NCBI GenBank assembly: GCA_951799405.1
Contig: OX637336.1
Span: forward strand, 19,449,479-19,513,478
From: Agapetus fuscipes
Lineage: Eukaryota > Arthropoda > Insecta > Trichoptera > Glossosomatidae
Length of the DNA: 64,000 nucleotides
Direction: 5' to 3'
Of this stretch, positions 1-10,282 are shown in pieces. Every line of letters starts with the position of its first letter. Within the stretch, counting starts at the first letter, position 1. The notes beneath the pieces are model-generated. The model did no database searches. It was not told where the DNA came from and was given only the letters and a program-made list of their open reading frames with translations. The position numbers and the translations under genes are program-made.

Positions 1-20
1 AATTCACTCACAAAAGCCTA

Positions 21-274
21 TTCCTTGGCTTATAGGTTGGTATGAGGCTGACCACCCATGCTGTAAAAATGGTTCACTTTGCCAATGTCACCCCTGTTTC
101 AGGGAACGACGGCAAGAGTTGCAGGGCTTATGTTCATTTGAGATTGGGTTTTTATATTGTAGGTCCACATGCGGCATGTGTTAGCGCGAAATTATACATG
201 TCTGCTTGTGGGAATGCATTTATATAAATTTAAAATGATATGTATCTTTGCAGCTTAGATTAAATTAGATTAGA
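21..274 (+). mobile_element. Family A repeat, near full-length copy
   Basis: Family A is the commonest repeat in the window. A full copy starts with TTCCTTGACTTATAGG, runs through a block reading ACCCCTGTTTCAGGGAAGG, and ends about 255 bp later in repeats of TTAGA. This copy has both ends, with the tail at about 255-274. Elsewhere the same module forms the 3' end of the RTE-a LINE, so it is either a 5'-truncated LINE end or a SINE that shares that end. A short frame through it is not conserved between copies, and I do not think it codes. Confidence 0.85.
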
Positions 275-690
275 CCCCTGTTCCAGGGAAGGTTGGCAAA
301 AGTTACAGGCAAAAGTTTGTTTGTGGGCATGCATTGTTTATGAGCTTTGAATCCATATATATCCTAGCAACTTAGATTATAGACCTCTGTGTCAGGGAAG
401 GTCGGCAAAAGTTGTAGGGCTTATGTTCATTTGAGGTTTGGATTTTATTTGTAAGTACACATTCAGCATTTGTAAGCGCGAACTACACGTGTTTGTTTAT
501 GGGTATGCTTCTGAGAGCTGTGAATAACTTAGATTATATATTATAGATTATATTATTGTATCTGTAAACCGACATAATATCCTTAGATTGGGTTTTTATG
601 GTCCATATGAGACATGTGTAAGTGTGAACTTATAAGTGTCTGCTTGTGAGAATGCTGTAATATATCTTTGCAACTAAGATTACAGATTTA
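275..690 (+). mobile_element. Three partial family A copies in tandem
   Basis: Three incomplete family A pieces follow in the same orientation: about 275-384, 386-552 and 583-690. Each ends in the characteristic CAACTTAGATTA-like tail. The middle piece is the A2 subtype (ATTTTATTTGTAAGTACAC block) while the outer ones are nearer the A1 subtype. The first junction lies directly at the previous copy's tail, which suggests serial insertion into tails. Confidence 0.7.
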
Positions 691-1671
691 AATCCATTTT
701 AATTTTTTTTGTTTGTTGTTTTTTTGATTTGTATCAAATAAAAAAAAAATATCGTAAAAAAAAAAGGCTTTCGAATTTTGCCGCTAGATGTCTATTTAGT
801 CTTCTTACATTTTGCATACATTTTCTAACATTTCCATACAAAACAAAAAGAGGGTTAAAAAAATGAAGCGGCTTTTTAAAAAAGACTTTTTTCAGAAATT
901 ATGATTACTTCTACTAAAAACTACTGTTTTTCGAAAAAAAAAATTTTTTTTGTAAATATTGAAAGAAGTTATAGTGTATTGGAAGTGTGTTTCTCAAACA
1001 CATACATGAAAGGTACTGTTTTGCAGCATATATACAAAATTTTATTTTTCTTTATCGCGAACGTATTTCATCTGCTGTGATGGTATTAATTTTGAAAATC
1101 GAATGTCAAAGCGAAAGACGACGGTCTGGAGTAATATAATAAAGGATATAACTGTTACCTGAGGAGTCAAAAAAGTTTGAGCTAACAAATCAATAAAAAG
1201 TCAATTAAAACTGTGTTTTTCAATCGCATTTCTAAAAATATAATTGACCTTCATTGTGTGAACCGGAAACCTCTCAAAAAGTAAAATTTTGACACTATTT
1301 TATACTTTGGACAATAAAGCATCGATCGTAAAATTTCCATAAAACAAATGCATTTTCCATTCCGGGAGAACTTTTGACTGCAAGCGCAATTTTCATAATT
1401 GCTCGCGAAACCCTCGCCCTGTGTTTTGTTCCGTCCAAACAATTATTATCGTTTATTGGAAATTTCGCACAAGGGAAACCGGAAACAATGCGTCACTGCA
1501 GGCAGTTTGTTCATTCTGACTAAAATGGAAAAATAATAATGAAAATTGCATTGGCAATATATTGCGCTGGAAAAATAACCGTGACAGTCATCAAACTGTT
1601 ATACAAACAAAAATGTTACAAAAAAAATAAAGAAATTAATTAATGGTTTTTCTATTTTTTCTTCTATCTAT
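691..1671. other. AT-rich DNA without a recognised feature
   Basis: There are long A and T runs and short frames on both strands, none with a recognisable domain. I see no tRNA, no inverted repeat with clear ends and no match to the window's repeat families. Confidence 0.5.
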
Positions 1672-2440
1672 TACTTACTTACTTACTTATTCAGCCACTT
1701 CTTATCCACTGCTGGACATAGGCCTCCCCCATATCTCTCCAGGCGTCTCTGTCCTGGGCTCTCTGCATCCAGTCACCAGCAACTCTTTTGATATCATCTG
1801 ACCATCGTGTAAGAGGTCTTCCTCTTGTTCTTTTGTCTTCACGAGGTCTCCATTCTACCACTCTTTTCGTCCATCTTTGCTCGCTCAATCTGGCTACATG
1901 CCCTGCCCACGACCACTTCTGCTTTGCCACTCTTTTGACTATGTCAGTAACTCCCGATCTTCTACGTATTTCGGTATTTCGTATCCGATCTGACAGTCTT
2001 ATGTGTAGCATAGCTCTTTCGTGCTTTCGTTGTGCTACACGGAGTTTCCTGATAGTCATTTTGGTGATAGTTAGTGTCTCTGCTCCGTAAGTCATAACTG
2101 GCAGGACACACTGGTCGTACATTTTCCGTTTCAGGCATTGGGGGATGTTGCTGGTGAAGAACTTCTTAAGACTGCCATAGGCCGCCCATCCTAGAGAGAT
2201 CCTCCTTTGCAGTTCAATCGTTTGGTTGTCTCTAGAAACTGCAATATTATGACCAAGGTATTTATAATCATGGACCTCTTCTATTGGTCGGCTGTCGATG
2301 ACTATCTTACCACCCAGGACGAGATTTGCCATGATTTTTGTTTTTTCGCCGTTGATAAGGAGCCCCACTTTTTTTGTCTCCGTAACGAGCTCTTCTAGCA
2401 TTTCACGGGCGTCTTCCAGATCTTCGGATATTAGAACATT
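1672..2440 (-). pseudogene. RTE-c LINE, 5'-truncated reverse transcriptase C-terminus
   Basis: The minus strand is open from about 2440 to 1691. It encodes the region just after the reverse transcriptase catalytic motif (VVLISEDLEDAREMLEEL-like), then the post-RT region with RKMYDQCVLPVMTYGAETL, a WAGHVARL block, and the terminal GEAYVQQW ending. The 3' end is followed by TTAC repeats at 1672-1691, typical of RTE-like LINEs with short-repeat tails. The endonuclease and most of the RT are missing, so it is a dead 5'-truncated insert. The clade assignment is from recalled sequence style. Confidence 0.85.
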
Positions 2441-2545
2441 CTATCTATTAAGATGCAAGAATAGATGGATGTTGTTGTAAAGGAAGCCCTAGAAAGGTAT
2501 GGATGAATAAAAAAAATTAAAATAGCGAATATATAACAGGCTTAC

Positions 2546-2912
2546 TTATTTTAAATTACATAGATAAGAGAGCGCCGTTTTTGTGTGTTTTTTGAAAAGG
2601 TGCGTCTTGAGAACACCACGAAATACACCCACAGATTTGAAGTTCTTCACTCCGGGTGGCAGTCTGTTCCACTCCACGGGACCCGCAACACGGAAAGCAC
2701 GGTCTCCAAAATTTGTACGGATCTGACGGTGCGGCTGAACCAAATTGATCGCACCATCACCCGCGGATCTGAGTGTCTGCCTCCTCACACCCATCTCAAC
2801 AGGCGAAATCATGTCAGTCAGATAAGGTGGAGCCAAGCCATTGATGGCTTTATATACCATCAGACAAACACGGTAGACCACCCTCTCCGAAAAACGAAGC
2901 CAATGTAGTTTT
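2546..2912 (-). pseudogene. CR1/L2-like LINE, C-terminal fragment
   Basis: An uninterrupted minus-strand frame encodes a LINE C-terminus containing LRSAGDGAINLVQP and FGDRAFRVAGPVEWNRLP, the hallmark ending of CR1/L2-type reverse transcriptase ORFs. It starts near 2912 in the HWL-type motif and ends at 2546 without a clear microsatellite tail. It is closely related to the fragment at 17.9 kb. The catalytic RT core and endonuclease are absent. Confidence 0.85.
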
Positions 2913-2934
2913 TTTTAACAGTGGAGTGCAAAAT

Positions 2935-3110
2935 GTTTCAGTTGGTCGGCAAAAGTTGACGTATTTTTATAGATTTATGGTTTGGATTTTAATTTGTAAG
3001 TACATTTGCAGCATTTGTAAGCCCTGTTTGTGAGTATGCAGTTAATATAAATTAAAAATGTTCAAATGCTTCTTTACAACTTGAATGACATTTAGTTAAA
3101 ATATAACATA
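2935..3110 (+). mobile_element. Family A, partial copy (A2 subtype)
   Basis: Matches the middle and 3' part of family A (GGTCGGCAAAAGTTG, then the ATTTTAATTTGTAAGTAC block) but is divergent and lacks the 5' start. It lies tail to tail with the minus-strand copy that begins at 3119. Confidence 0.6.
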
Positions 3111-3118
3111 AAACCATA

Positions 3119-3515
3119 CAATATCTTATCTAATCTTATCTAATCTAAGCTGCAAAGATATATATCATTTAACATTTATATTAAATGCATTCCCACAAGC
3201 AGACATGTATAATTTTGCGCTAACACATGCCGCATGTGGACCTACAATATAAACCAATCTCAAATGAACATAAGCCCTGCAACTCTTGCCGTCCTTCCCT
3301 GAAACAGGGGTGACATTGGCAAAGTGAACCAATTTTTACAGTATGGGTGGTCAGCCGCATACCAACCTATAAGTCAAGGAACATACGTGACAAATTACAT
3401 TTTTTAAATCAATTAATAAAAATATATACATGGACATCAAAAAAACTAAAACATAAAAACCAATTTCACTTTAATAAACCACAGCCGCCAACATTACAGA
3501 TTAACTGCCATATAG
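3119..3515 (-). mobile_element. RTE-a LINE 3' end: family A module plus upstream 3' UTR
   Basis: Reading on the minus strand, the last codons of the RTE-a ORF (3485-3515) are followed by an AT-rich 3' UTR and then a complete family A module (about 3382-3119) ending in TTAGA-type repeats. The order is the same as at 27.8, 47.8 and 57.8 kb. That shows the A module belongs to this LINE's 3' end rather than being a chance neighbour. Confidence 0.75.
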
Positions 3516-3690
3516 TAATTTCAAAGTCTAAAAATTTCCAGATAATAATATTAAAAACATTTAAAAATGTTTTTCCAAAGTTTTCCTAGAAAGCAACCTA
3601 CTAAAGTCTACACTTCAATTGTTTGACGAACCTTGTATGACCCGCATTGTCTAACCTTCCACTTTGCTAATGATATGCCACTTCGTCTCC

Positions 3691-3925
3691 TTAGCGCTTG
3701 TTTGTCTTATGTCCATCAGAGGTAATTTCACATGAGCAATGTTTGTATGTGTCCTAGACCAGTGTGTCTTATGAAAACTGGATTTTTTTTTAAATTTATT
3801 AAATCACTCTCAAATTATCGTGTTTTACGTTTTTTTTTAGCTTAGATTGTGTAGAGTGTAATTTTTAAGACAATTTCATTGAAAGTCATATTTAAATCAA
3901 ATGGCAGATAAGCCAAACAAAAATT
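3691..3925 (+). mobile_element. Family D MITE
   Basis: Family D elements are about 235-275 bp with imperfect terminal inverted repeats. The left end here is TTAGCGCTTGTTTGTCT and the right end AGCCAAACAAAAATTAGG. Internally they carry TATCGTGTTTTACG and a CAATTTCATTGAAAG block. There is no coding capacity, so a non-autonomous DNA transposon is likely. The best preserved ends are in the copies at 42.6 and 53.3 kb. Confidence 0.7.
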
Positions 3926-4261
3926 AGGGGGACGACTAGGAGAGGAGTACCTCCTAAGAGCTCAATCTAGGGTGCAGGAGGTGACAGAAGGAGTAGTAAG
4001 GAGATAAATAGAGTAGGAAGGAGTCAGATGGAGGCAGGTAAAAACTTTAATGGGTGGTGGTTTGTGAGATAAACGAAATTTAACTACACATATAGTACAA
4101 GTCTAAGGGTATGTGTACTAACATAGTGAAGATTCATTTGAAATTAATAATGTAAAAATAAAACACAAAGTTTTTCTTCCCCTTGATAATGATGTGATAG
4201 CATCGAAAGCGCTTGAGACAATCAAACAACTCGTGATGAACAACTTTGTGATTTATTTTTA
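3926..4261. other. Purine-rich stretch and a family F fragment
   Basis: About 3926-4050 is G/A-rich with GGAG and AAGGAGT steps. About 4170-4261 has the family F words CATCGAAAGCGCTTGAG and CAACTCGTGATGAA. No gene is evident. Confidence 0.4.
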
Positions 4262-4365
4262 CATTATTTATTTACACATATAGTGTTACTTTTTGCTGCG
4301 TTTTCCTTGGAGAGGTCGCATGTGGCGAGTGGATCCTATTTTTTTTTACAGGTAAGATCCGTCTT
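4262..4365 (-). mobile_element. SINE B, 3' fragment
   Basis: Only the 3' end of SINE B is present: the ACACATATAGTGT palindrome, the GGTCGCATGTGGCGAG word and the T-rich ACAGGTAAG segment. The tRNA-like head is missing, as expected for a 5'-truncated retro-inserted copy. Confidence 0.65.
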
Positions 4366-4559
4366 AAAAATTAAAACATGAATGAAAATTAAAACAAAAA
4401 ACAAAAATGTATCGAATGAATATGCATCAAACTAAGGTTTTTTTAAAATTGATTTATCAGCCTTCATGTTTTGATGTTTCAAAGAAAGACGTATTTTTTG
4501 ATAACTCAAAGACTTTTTGAAGACAAGAAATATGGTTCCTTTTTAAATTTTATAGTAAT

Positions 4560-4800
4560 AAAGCATATATAATCTTTATTATAAAATTAAAACACAGTTT
4601 AAATTCCACTTAATTTACTAATTAACTAACGTTTTAGATCACTCACAATCATCATCAGATACAACAGAATTCATAAAATACATCACACTGGAGAACAAAC
4701 AAAATTCATAAGATATATCACACTTAAGTGATGGATTTTATAAATTTTGTTATACTTGTACATGATTTGTTATCGTGAGTGATTGAAAACGTTAGCATAT
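4560..4800 (-). mobile_element. Family E element with hammerhead-like motif
   Basis: On the minus strand, TCATCAG at 4652-4658 reads CTGATGA. It is followed by a short GAT...ATC stem and a TAAAACG word (4629-4638). The downstream minus-strand sequence includes AACTGTGTTTTAATTTTAT, resembling the AACAGTGTTTTG tail of other family E copies. A plus-strand relative of the 3' part (GTGAGTGATTGAAAACG) lies near 4771-4790. Confidence 0.45.
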
Positions 4801-4871
4801 TAAAGAATTAAGTGAAATTTCCAGTGTTAATAGCAGAATATTTGTTTGGCTTTTCTGTAGTAACCTGACCA

Positions 4872-5112
4872 GTACCCTTAGTACGAGTTGCAAAACTTGA
4901 GAAAAGTCAAGTTTACGGAAAATATTACAGAGTGATTTTTCCCAAAATCTGCCGTTTTTGTTCTTACACTTTATGGTCTTAGCAAAAGAGTTACAGTGAT
5001 GAAGAAAATCAAGTTCAAACAAACAAAAACGGCAGATTTTAGGGGATATCACTCTCTAATAATTGCCGTAAATTTTACATTACTCCAGTTTTGCAACTCG
5101 TACTAAGGGTAC
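4872..5112. mobile_element. Palindromic MITE with about 88 bp inverted repeats
   Basis: The ends are GTACCCTTAGTACGAG and its complement, and the arms stay complementary for roughly 88 bp with scattered mismatches. The centre carries TTACACTTTATGGTCTTAGC. If the terminal TA on each side is the target duplication, the element would start CCCTTAG and fit a TA-targeting (Tc1/mariner-type) transposon. That assignment is inference. Confidence 0.75.
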
Positions 5113-5909
5113 AGGTGTAGACACACTTTGGTCCTTGTCAATTCACGCGTAGATCTCATTGGCAATTTAGATAATCTACTAAAGACGGAGAATCCGACGC
5201 TCTACAATGCTAATAATTAACGTCAGAGACACCTGACAGGACGCCAAAAGAGGAGCATTACAAATAAAAACCATTACACAATAAAATTGTGTAATGGAAT
5301 CATTTTCCCACATAGCAACACTTCCATTTGAAGATTACTTCCTACTTAAGAATAACAGTTATTGCATCGCCTAGAAACCTCTACGCCTCTACGATTCAGG
5401 CGTAGACTCGTAGCTTGGAATCGCAGGCAGTGCCATTTTCTTCCTTTGTGAGTGCAATGCAGGTATTTCTTACTTTGAAGCAGTTTCCCAACGCCGCTCA
5501 ACTTTGACGAAGCTCTGAGCGAATTAAAAAGCGCAGCTTTCACTCAACTTCCTGAAAAAAAAGCACAGAAACAGAGAGCCCGATTTTCACAAAATTTATG
5601 TTTCTTAAGTCTGTTAACCTCGTTTCTTGTGAGTGGTAAAAACGAAAAGAAAAATTTCAGCGCGAGTGTTTTTTTTTGCATTTTAATTAAGGCTTACGTT
5701 TGATAGTCTGTTCTGTTCTTTGAAGTTTTCAACAAAAGAACTCTCTCGAAAACTTAATTGGTAAAGTTTATTCTTTGTAAGTTTGAGACACTGTTAAATA
5801 CAGAAAGTGCCAGATATTTTTATTTTCCTCCAAATTAATAATAATCTGTACAAGAAATGTGAACCTGATCTTAAAAAAACAGAAAATTGTATAATCTGTA
5901 TATCTGTGG
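5113..5909. other. No gene recognised; half of a flanking direct repeat
   Basis: Short frames here show no domain. Around 5280-5300 is a small inverted repeat (ACACAATAAAATTGTGT). About 5857-5907 is one copy of a roughly 50 bp direct repeat whose partner lies at about 6447-6492, bracketing the palindromic element that follows. Confidence 0.4.
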
Positions 5910-6420
5910 CGAAGGGTGCCATAGGGGCTGTCCATATATTACGTCATTCGCATTAAGGGGGGGGGTGAGTCTGGTCTGCGGATGATGGCAAATGATGTAC
6001 GAGTACCAAAAGTGACGTCGTTCTTGTAAATACCATTTTCTACAAAATATACAAAACATTATGTAAGTAATATAACATTATTAATTATTAAACTTATACA
6101 TTATTACAGCAAGAGGGGGAGGGGGGGTCATTAGATAATGACTATAGGATGATTGTAAGGGGGGGGGGTCGAAAATCGGCCAAAATCGATGACATAATTT
6201 ATGGACGGCCCCATACAAGCTGATTCCCATCGGTTATTCTTTTAAAATGAGGCAAAAATGATAATAAAGTAGACTGCATGGTTTCAATGGGAAAAAATAA
6301 ACGTATTGTTTCTTTGGTTTTAAAATGTATTTTTTACTTTGTGCCTATATTTTTTAACTACTTTGTTGCCTCATTTTAAAAGGGATGCCGATAGGAATCG
6401 AGTTGTATGGCACCATTCGC
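5910..6420. mobile_element. Palindromic MITE hosting a second MITE
   Basis: The outer arms begin GCGAAGGGTGCCATA and end TATGGCACCATTCGC, and they continue as inverted repeats through the GAGGCAA and TTGCCTC words. Arm homology is about 55 bp once the inner insertion is removed. No ORF is evident. A smaller element interrupts the left arm at 5924-6212. Confidence 0.75.
5924..6212. mobile_element. MITE with GGGGCTGTCCAT ends inserted in a palindrome arm
   Basis: Inverted ends read GGGGCTGTCCATATATTACG and its near complement ending GGACGGCCCC. It is flanked by ATA on both sides (5921-5923 and 6213-6215). The intact opposite arm of the host element gives the empty site with a single ATA, so the 3 bp target duplication is directly supported. 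The interior has long G runs (5957-5965 and 6160-6169) and no ORF. Ends of this kind are, from memory, common in arthropods. Confidence 0.8.
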
Positions 6421-6644
6421 TACTGCTGAGTATTTAAGAATTAATGTGAACCTTATCTTAAAAAACAGAAAACTGTATTATCTGTATATGTATGTTAGTC
6501 GGTTATATGGCCTTGCAGTCACATCAGTTGTAGTCATATTGCTTGTACTCGTATGACACCAATCTGGCACTTAGACAAGTTATGACTTCACAAATTTCAC
6601 GGGAATCGTCTTACATTTTTTTAATCCAACAGAACTATATTAAT

Positions 6645-6745
6645 TTATTTCTTTTTCTTTTTGTGCCACTTCTAACGAAGATCGGCGATAATCATAGCTG
6701 TTTTGATTTTAGATGCTGCGGCTCGAAACAGGATAAATATCTTTT
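6645..6745 (-). pseudogene. LINE C-terminal scrap
   Basis: The minus strand encodes an ending close to RAAASKIKTAMIIADLR, the same C-terminus as the longer fragment at 15.9-16.2 kb. Only about 30 codons remain. The neighbouring sequence up to the family A copy at 6772 has no recognisable gene. Confidence 0.6.
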
Positions 6746-6771
6746 TAATTTTTTTTCACTTAAAGAAATTT

Positions 6772-7048
6772 TTGTATGTTCCTTGACTTATATGAAGGTT
6801 GGTATGCGGCTGACCACCCATGCTGTAAAAATGGTTCACTTTGCCAATGTCACCCCTGTTACAGGGAAGGACGGCAAGAGTTGCAGGGTGTATGTCCATT
6901 TGAGATTTAGTTTTTGTGTTGTAGGATCACATGAGGCATGTGCAAGCGTAAACTTGTACATGTCTGTTTGTGAGAATGCATGTAATGTGAATCTCTAATG
7001 TAACATATCTTTGCAACCTAGATTAGATTAGATTAGATATGAGGCCGG
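6772..7048 (+). mobile_element. Family A, full-length copy
   Basis: Starts TTCCTTGACTTATA, with a 3-4 base insertion before GGTTGGTATGCGG, and ends in four TTAGA-type repeats at about 7022-7046. The word TGTATG just upstream is shared with the RTE-a 3' UTR. Confidence 0.85.
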
Positions 7049-7149
7049 TGACTTTAAATTTTAAGTTTAATTAATTAATTTGCTTTAATTTAAATTTGGT
7101 TTTCCGTTTTTTATTTGACTATCCGAAATATTTGTGTTCCTTAAATAAA

Positions 7150-7690
7150 AGACGGGTCCCCCATGATTTAAAAACTTGGTTCACACGCCAATGCCACCCC
7201 GGTTTCAGAAAAAGGTGGCAGGAGTTGCCGAGTTTATGTTCAGATGAGGTTTGGTTTATATTGATGATGATGATGATTTATTTATCAGCGCCGTTTCGTA
7301 GCTCCAAGGGCGCTTAGTAGTTTACTGGGCGAAAAAATGAGTATTCATCCTCCTCTTTAGCTCCTCAATCGTCTTAGACCTCCGGATTTCTGATGGTAGT
7401 TGATTCCAGGTCACAGGGCCGGCCACCGTAAAAGCACGGTCTCCAAAAACAGTGGCAATTTTCCTTCTAGGTTCATTTAGCAGGGTTTCCGCTCCGTTCT
7501 CTGCTGATCTTAGTGTTTGCTCCTTAGAGCCCAGGACTTTTGAGACAATCAGCTATTGGTTTGTATTGTATTGTTTGTAGCATGCAGAAAGTATAAGCGT
7601 GAACTTTTATGTCACTGCTATTAGGCATGCATTAAATATGAGCCTTAAATAACAATATATCTTGGCAGTTTAGATTATTATTGTAGATTA
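7150..7690 (+). mobile_element. Family A copy split by a CR1-like insertion
   Basis: The left part (about 7170-7263) runs from the GGTTCAC word to GAGGTTTGGTTTATATTG. The right part (7556-7690) resumes with TTGGTTTGTATTG and continues to the tail. The 13 bp TTGGTTTRTATTG on both sides (7251-7263 and 7556-7568) is the target-site duplication of the element between them. Confidence 0.8.
7264..7555 (-). pseudogene. CR1/L2-like LINE 3' end with GATGAT tail
   Basis: The minus-strand frame contains QTLRSAENGAETLLNEP and VFGDRAFTVAGPVTWNQLP, then a stop, a GGCGCTGATAAATAAATC segment and ATC repeats at 7264-7276. The insertion is severely 5'-truncated but has a clean tail and a 13 bp target-site duplication, with one mismatch, in the host family A copy. 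That dates it after the A copy. Confidence 0.85.
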
Positions 7691-8207
7691 ATATTTTTCA
7701 ATGTTTCTGACAAAAGAAAAAATAATTTGCTTATTGCGTTACTCTTTGAATTTTTTTAAAGAAATTTACTTAAATAATTCCCTAAAGATTTCAAATTAGT
7801 GTTGGCGTTTACGATCTTACAATTGTATATCAGATATAGCAGGTACGTATTTATTTTTAAGGGAAATTCTATTAGTTATCTCATTTCCGTTTTCATATTA
7901 GAAATGCAAGATTTTTTGTCCGCTAGAGTTGTGCTACAGAGAGAAATCTAATACCACGCTACAGAAGTTTGCATTTTTAGTTTCCCAAAGGCTTTCATGC
8001 AAGACTCTAAAATAAATGCAACATCATGTTGTCTCATATTTTTAAATCACATTTTCAAATTTCTTAAAACAAATATGAACCACTGAATATGTTTGTTTTA
8101 ATATATGCGTCTATACTTGACTGTATAGGTATTTAATTGGATATTTTTCATCTTATAAGATAAAAAATAAAGCAACATAGTTATTGATAACTGTGAGTAA
8201 ATAAATA
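7691..8207. other. No feature recognised
   Basis: AT-rich sequence without an ORF of note, clear inverted repeats or matches to the window's families. Confidence 0.4.
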
Positions 8208-8410
8208 TACCGGCAAGGTTTACTCAGTCTTCACAAGAAATGAGTACCAGCCCTTTCGGGAGCTGGGAAACCCCCACTTCATCTGAAGTGGTTGGCGTAA
8301 GGCCGGCCCCCTTACCTGTAAAAATAAATAGGTTCAACTCGCCACATGCGACCCCCTCGGGGATAACGCGGCAAGAAGTTGCACTATTTGTGTAGCTTAG
8401 TTGCGTTCCT
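8208..8410 (+). mobile_element. SINE B, 5'-truncated
   Basis: Contains the SINE B body: ACCGGCAAGG, the GAGCTGGGAAACC half-palindrome, GAAGTGGTTGGCGTAAGG, CGCCACATGCGACC and the terminal GTGTAGCTTAGTTGCG. The tRNA-like head is missing. TTGCG-type repeats follow the 3' end at about 8400-8435, which suggests a short-repeat tail for this family. Confidence 0.8.
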
Positions 8411-8567
8411 TTTTTTTGCGTTCCGTGAGTATATTTAGTGGTTTCGCAGACAAACCGTTTGCATGGTTTTTTTGCGATACCTGTCTCTGGATTGTGGTTT
8501 ATTCTTTGTTTTTGTTATCATTCCTTCTTAAACAGTAAGGGGAAACAAAAGCAAAATTATGATTATA

Positions 8568-8640
8568 TCTCAAATATATATATATATATATAAATATATT
8601 TAAATATATTTAAATATATATATATATATATATATATATT
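8568..8640. repeat. AT dinucleotide repeat
   Basis: Alternating TA runs, interrupted in the middle by two TTTAAATATAT steps. Confidence 0.9.
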
Positions 8641-9070
8641 ACGGAAGCATATTAGTTTCATTCATAAACAGTAGAAATTCTAAATTATTGTAACTGGTAG
8701 CAAGAATATAATAACAAAAATAGTAGCTCTTGTTGAAATTTAATTGCTTTTACTTCATGAATGGGTAGTTTCCCCTTACTACAAGTTTCGCCGCAAAGAC
8801 GCGACAAAACACGTTGTACAATTTTGCAAAATTTGTTATTACAATTTCCGCTAACGCGAAACATGGCGAGTAACAAAAAACAACTATTACTGTTTTGTAA
8901 GCTTTGAAAGCATGATTTACAATATAAAAGAGAAAAATGTAGTTCAGATTGTTATATTGTATTATCAACGGTATCAGGACAGAACAGAACAAGGACAAAA
9001 TAACACATGACACAACATTACATTAGAGTCTAGTGGTCAACACTTTAGGCTGTTGTTTGTAAGTTTTTTT
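8641..9070. other. No gene recognised
   Basis: Short minus-strand frames exist but show no family motif. About 8985-9015 has the ACATGACACAACA word also found in clusters near 34.9 and 47.2 kb. Confidence 0.4.
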
Positions 9071-9388
9071 TTTTTTTTTTTAAATCTAGTGCGTGAGGCT
9101 TCCTAGATTCTAGAGACTCTAGGAGTCTATGACACTTCTTGTAGTGCCGCAGAAGTGTATGAGCTTGGTCGTCGCTACAAAGCGCCAATACTCAAGCAAG
9201 ACCCAGTTGCTGTAAGGCTGGATGGACCTTTGGTGACCGATCATTGGTAGAGGTTTATGAATTTTTTAACCCAGCGAAGATCAAATTTGAAAATAAAAAT
9301 GGTATATTTTTTGTGCTCTACCGGGATTCGAATCCACAATCTTCCCATTCAGAGTCCGCAGTGTTACCACTGAGCTACGGACCGGTCA
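9071..9388 (-). mobile_element. SINE C, near full-length
   Basis: SINE C has a tRNA-like head. Here the minus strand has GGTCCGTAGCTCAGTGG (near 9366-9384) as box A and GGATTCGAATCCC as box B. The body reads CCAAAGGTCCATCCAGCC then GCAACTGGGTCTTGC, and this copy has the longer subtype 3' region with GTCATAGACTCCTAGAG. A T run at 9066-9084 on the plus strand is the A-rich 3' end of the element. Confidence 0.85.
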
Positions 9389-9439
9389 AAGTTAGAGGTA
9401 AGTTAGTTAGGAAGTTAAGTTAGAAGGTTCGAACCGTTT

Positions 9440-9612
9440 GAATTTAATTTTTCATATTTGCTCTTCCCTGTGTTGAAAAGTGACTTTGCCTTTACAAATA
9501 GCGGTCACAATAGGTCAATCCAGCCTTACACGATCTGGGGGTTGCTTGAGAATTGGCGCTATCCACAGCGACTTTCAAGCTCGCAGAGGGCTCTTGAGGT
9601 GTGATTCACACA
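9440..9612 (+). mobile_element. SINE C, 3' half
   Basis: Opposite orientation to the preceding copy. It carries CAATCCAGCCTTACACG, the GAGAATTGGCGC word and the 3' end CACACAAAAACAGCG followed by AACAAATAAA. The head is missing. Confidence 0.7.
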
Positions 9613-9629
9613 AAAACAGCGTTCAACAA

Positions 9630-9895
9630 ATAAATCTACATCTAAGCTGTAAATATATATATCATTTAAGATTAATATTAAACGCATTCCCACAAGCAGA
9701 CATTTATAAGTTCGCGCTAACACATGCCGCATGTGGACCTACAATATAAAAAACCAAATTTCGAATGAACATAAGCCCTGCCCTGCAACTGCCGACCTTC
9801 CCTGAAACAGGGGTGACATTGGCAAAGTGAACCATTTTTTACAGTATTGGTGGTCAGACTCATACCAACCTTTAATTCAAGCAATAAAAAGTACC
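9630..9895 (-). mobile_element. Family A, near full-length copy
   Basis: Runs from the tail side (CATCTAAGCTGTAAATATAT) to the start (CCAACCTTTAATTCAAG). It inserted just beyond the SINE C 3' end. Confidence 0.8.
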
Positions 9896-9939
9896 TATAA
9901 ACATAATATAAGTCAAGGAAAATAAATCAGCCTAATATT

Positions 9940-10035
9940 ATTATTAGTACATATGCCTGCTTGAGAATATGCATCAAATATGAGACTTAAAAGTCAATAT
10001 ATGCATTGCAACTTGGATTATATATTACAGACTCG
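9940..10035 (+). mobile_element. Family A, 3' fragment
   Basis: Only the last roughly 95 bp remain, from CCTGCTTGAGAATATGCAT to TTGCAACTTGGATTATA. Confidence 0.6.
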
Positions 10036-10282
10036 TGTGTTTTCTCAGTTTTAAAAGCATAGAAGAGAATTTGTACGTTCAGCTTAAGTCGACAACTCTA
10101 CAGAAAGCTGGTTCCACGCTCTCATTCAAAGTAATGCCGCAAATTTTATTCATAAATTAACTTTTTCAACTGTTAAAGGAAATGTACGCGGCGCGCTTCG
10201 AGTGTGACGGCAGCTAAACATGACACCACATGCATGACATTTTTGAGTGAACGTATACCTACGTCTAACTTTTATTCAGTAA
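10036..10282. other. No feature recognised
   Basis: Unclassified sequence that ends in a short AAT repeat at about 10280-10295. Confidence 0.4.
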
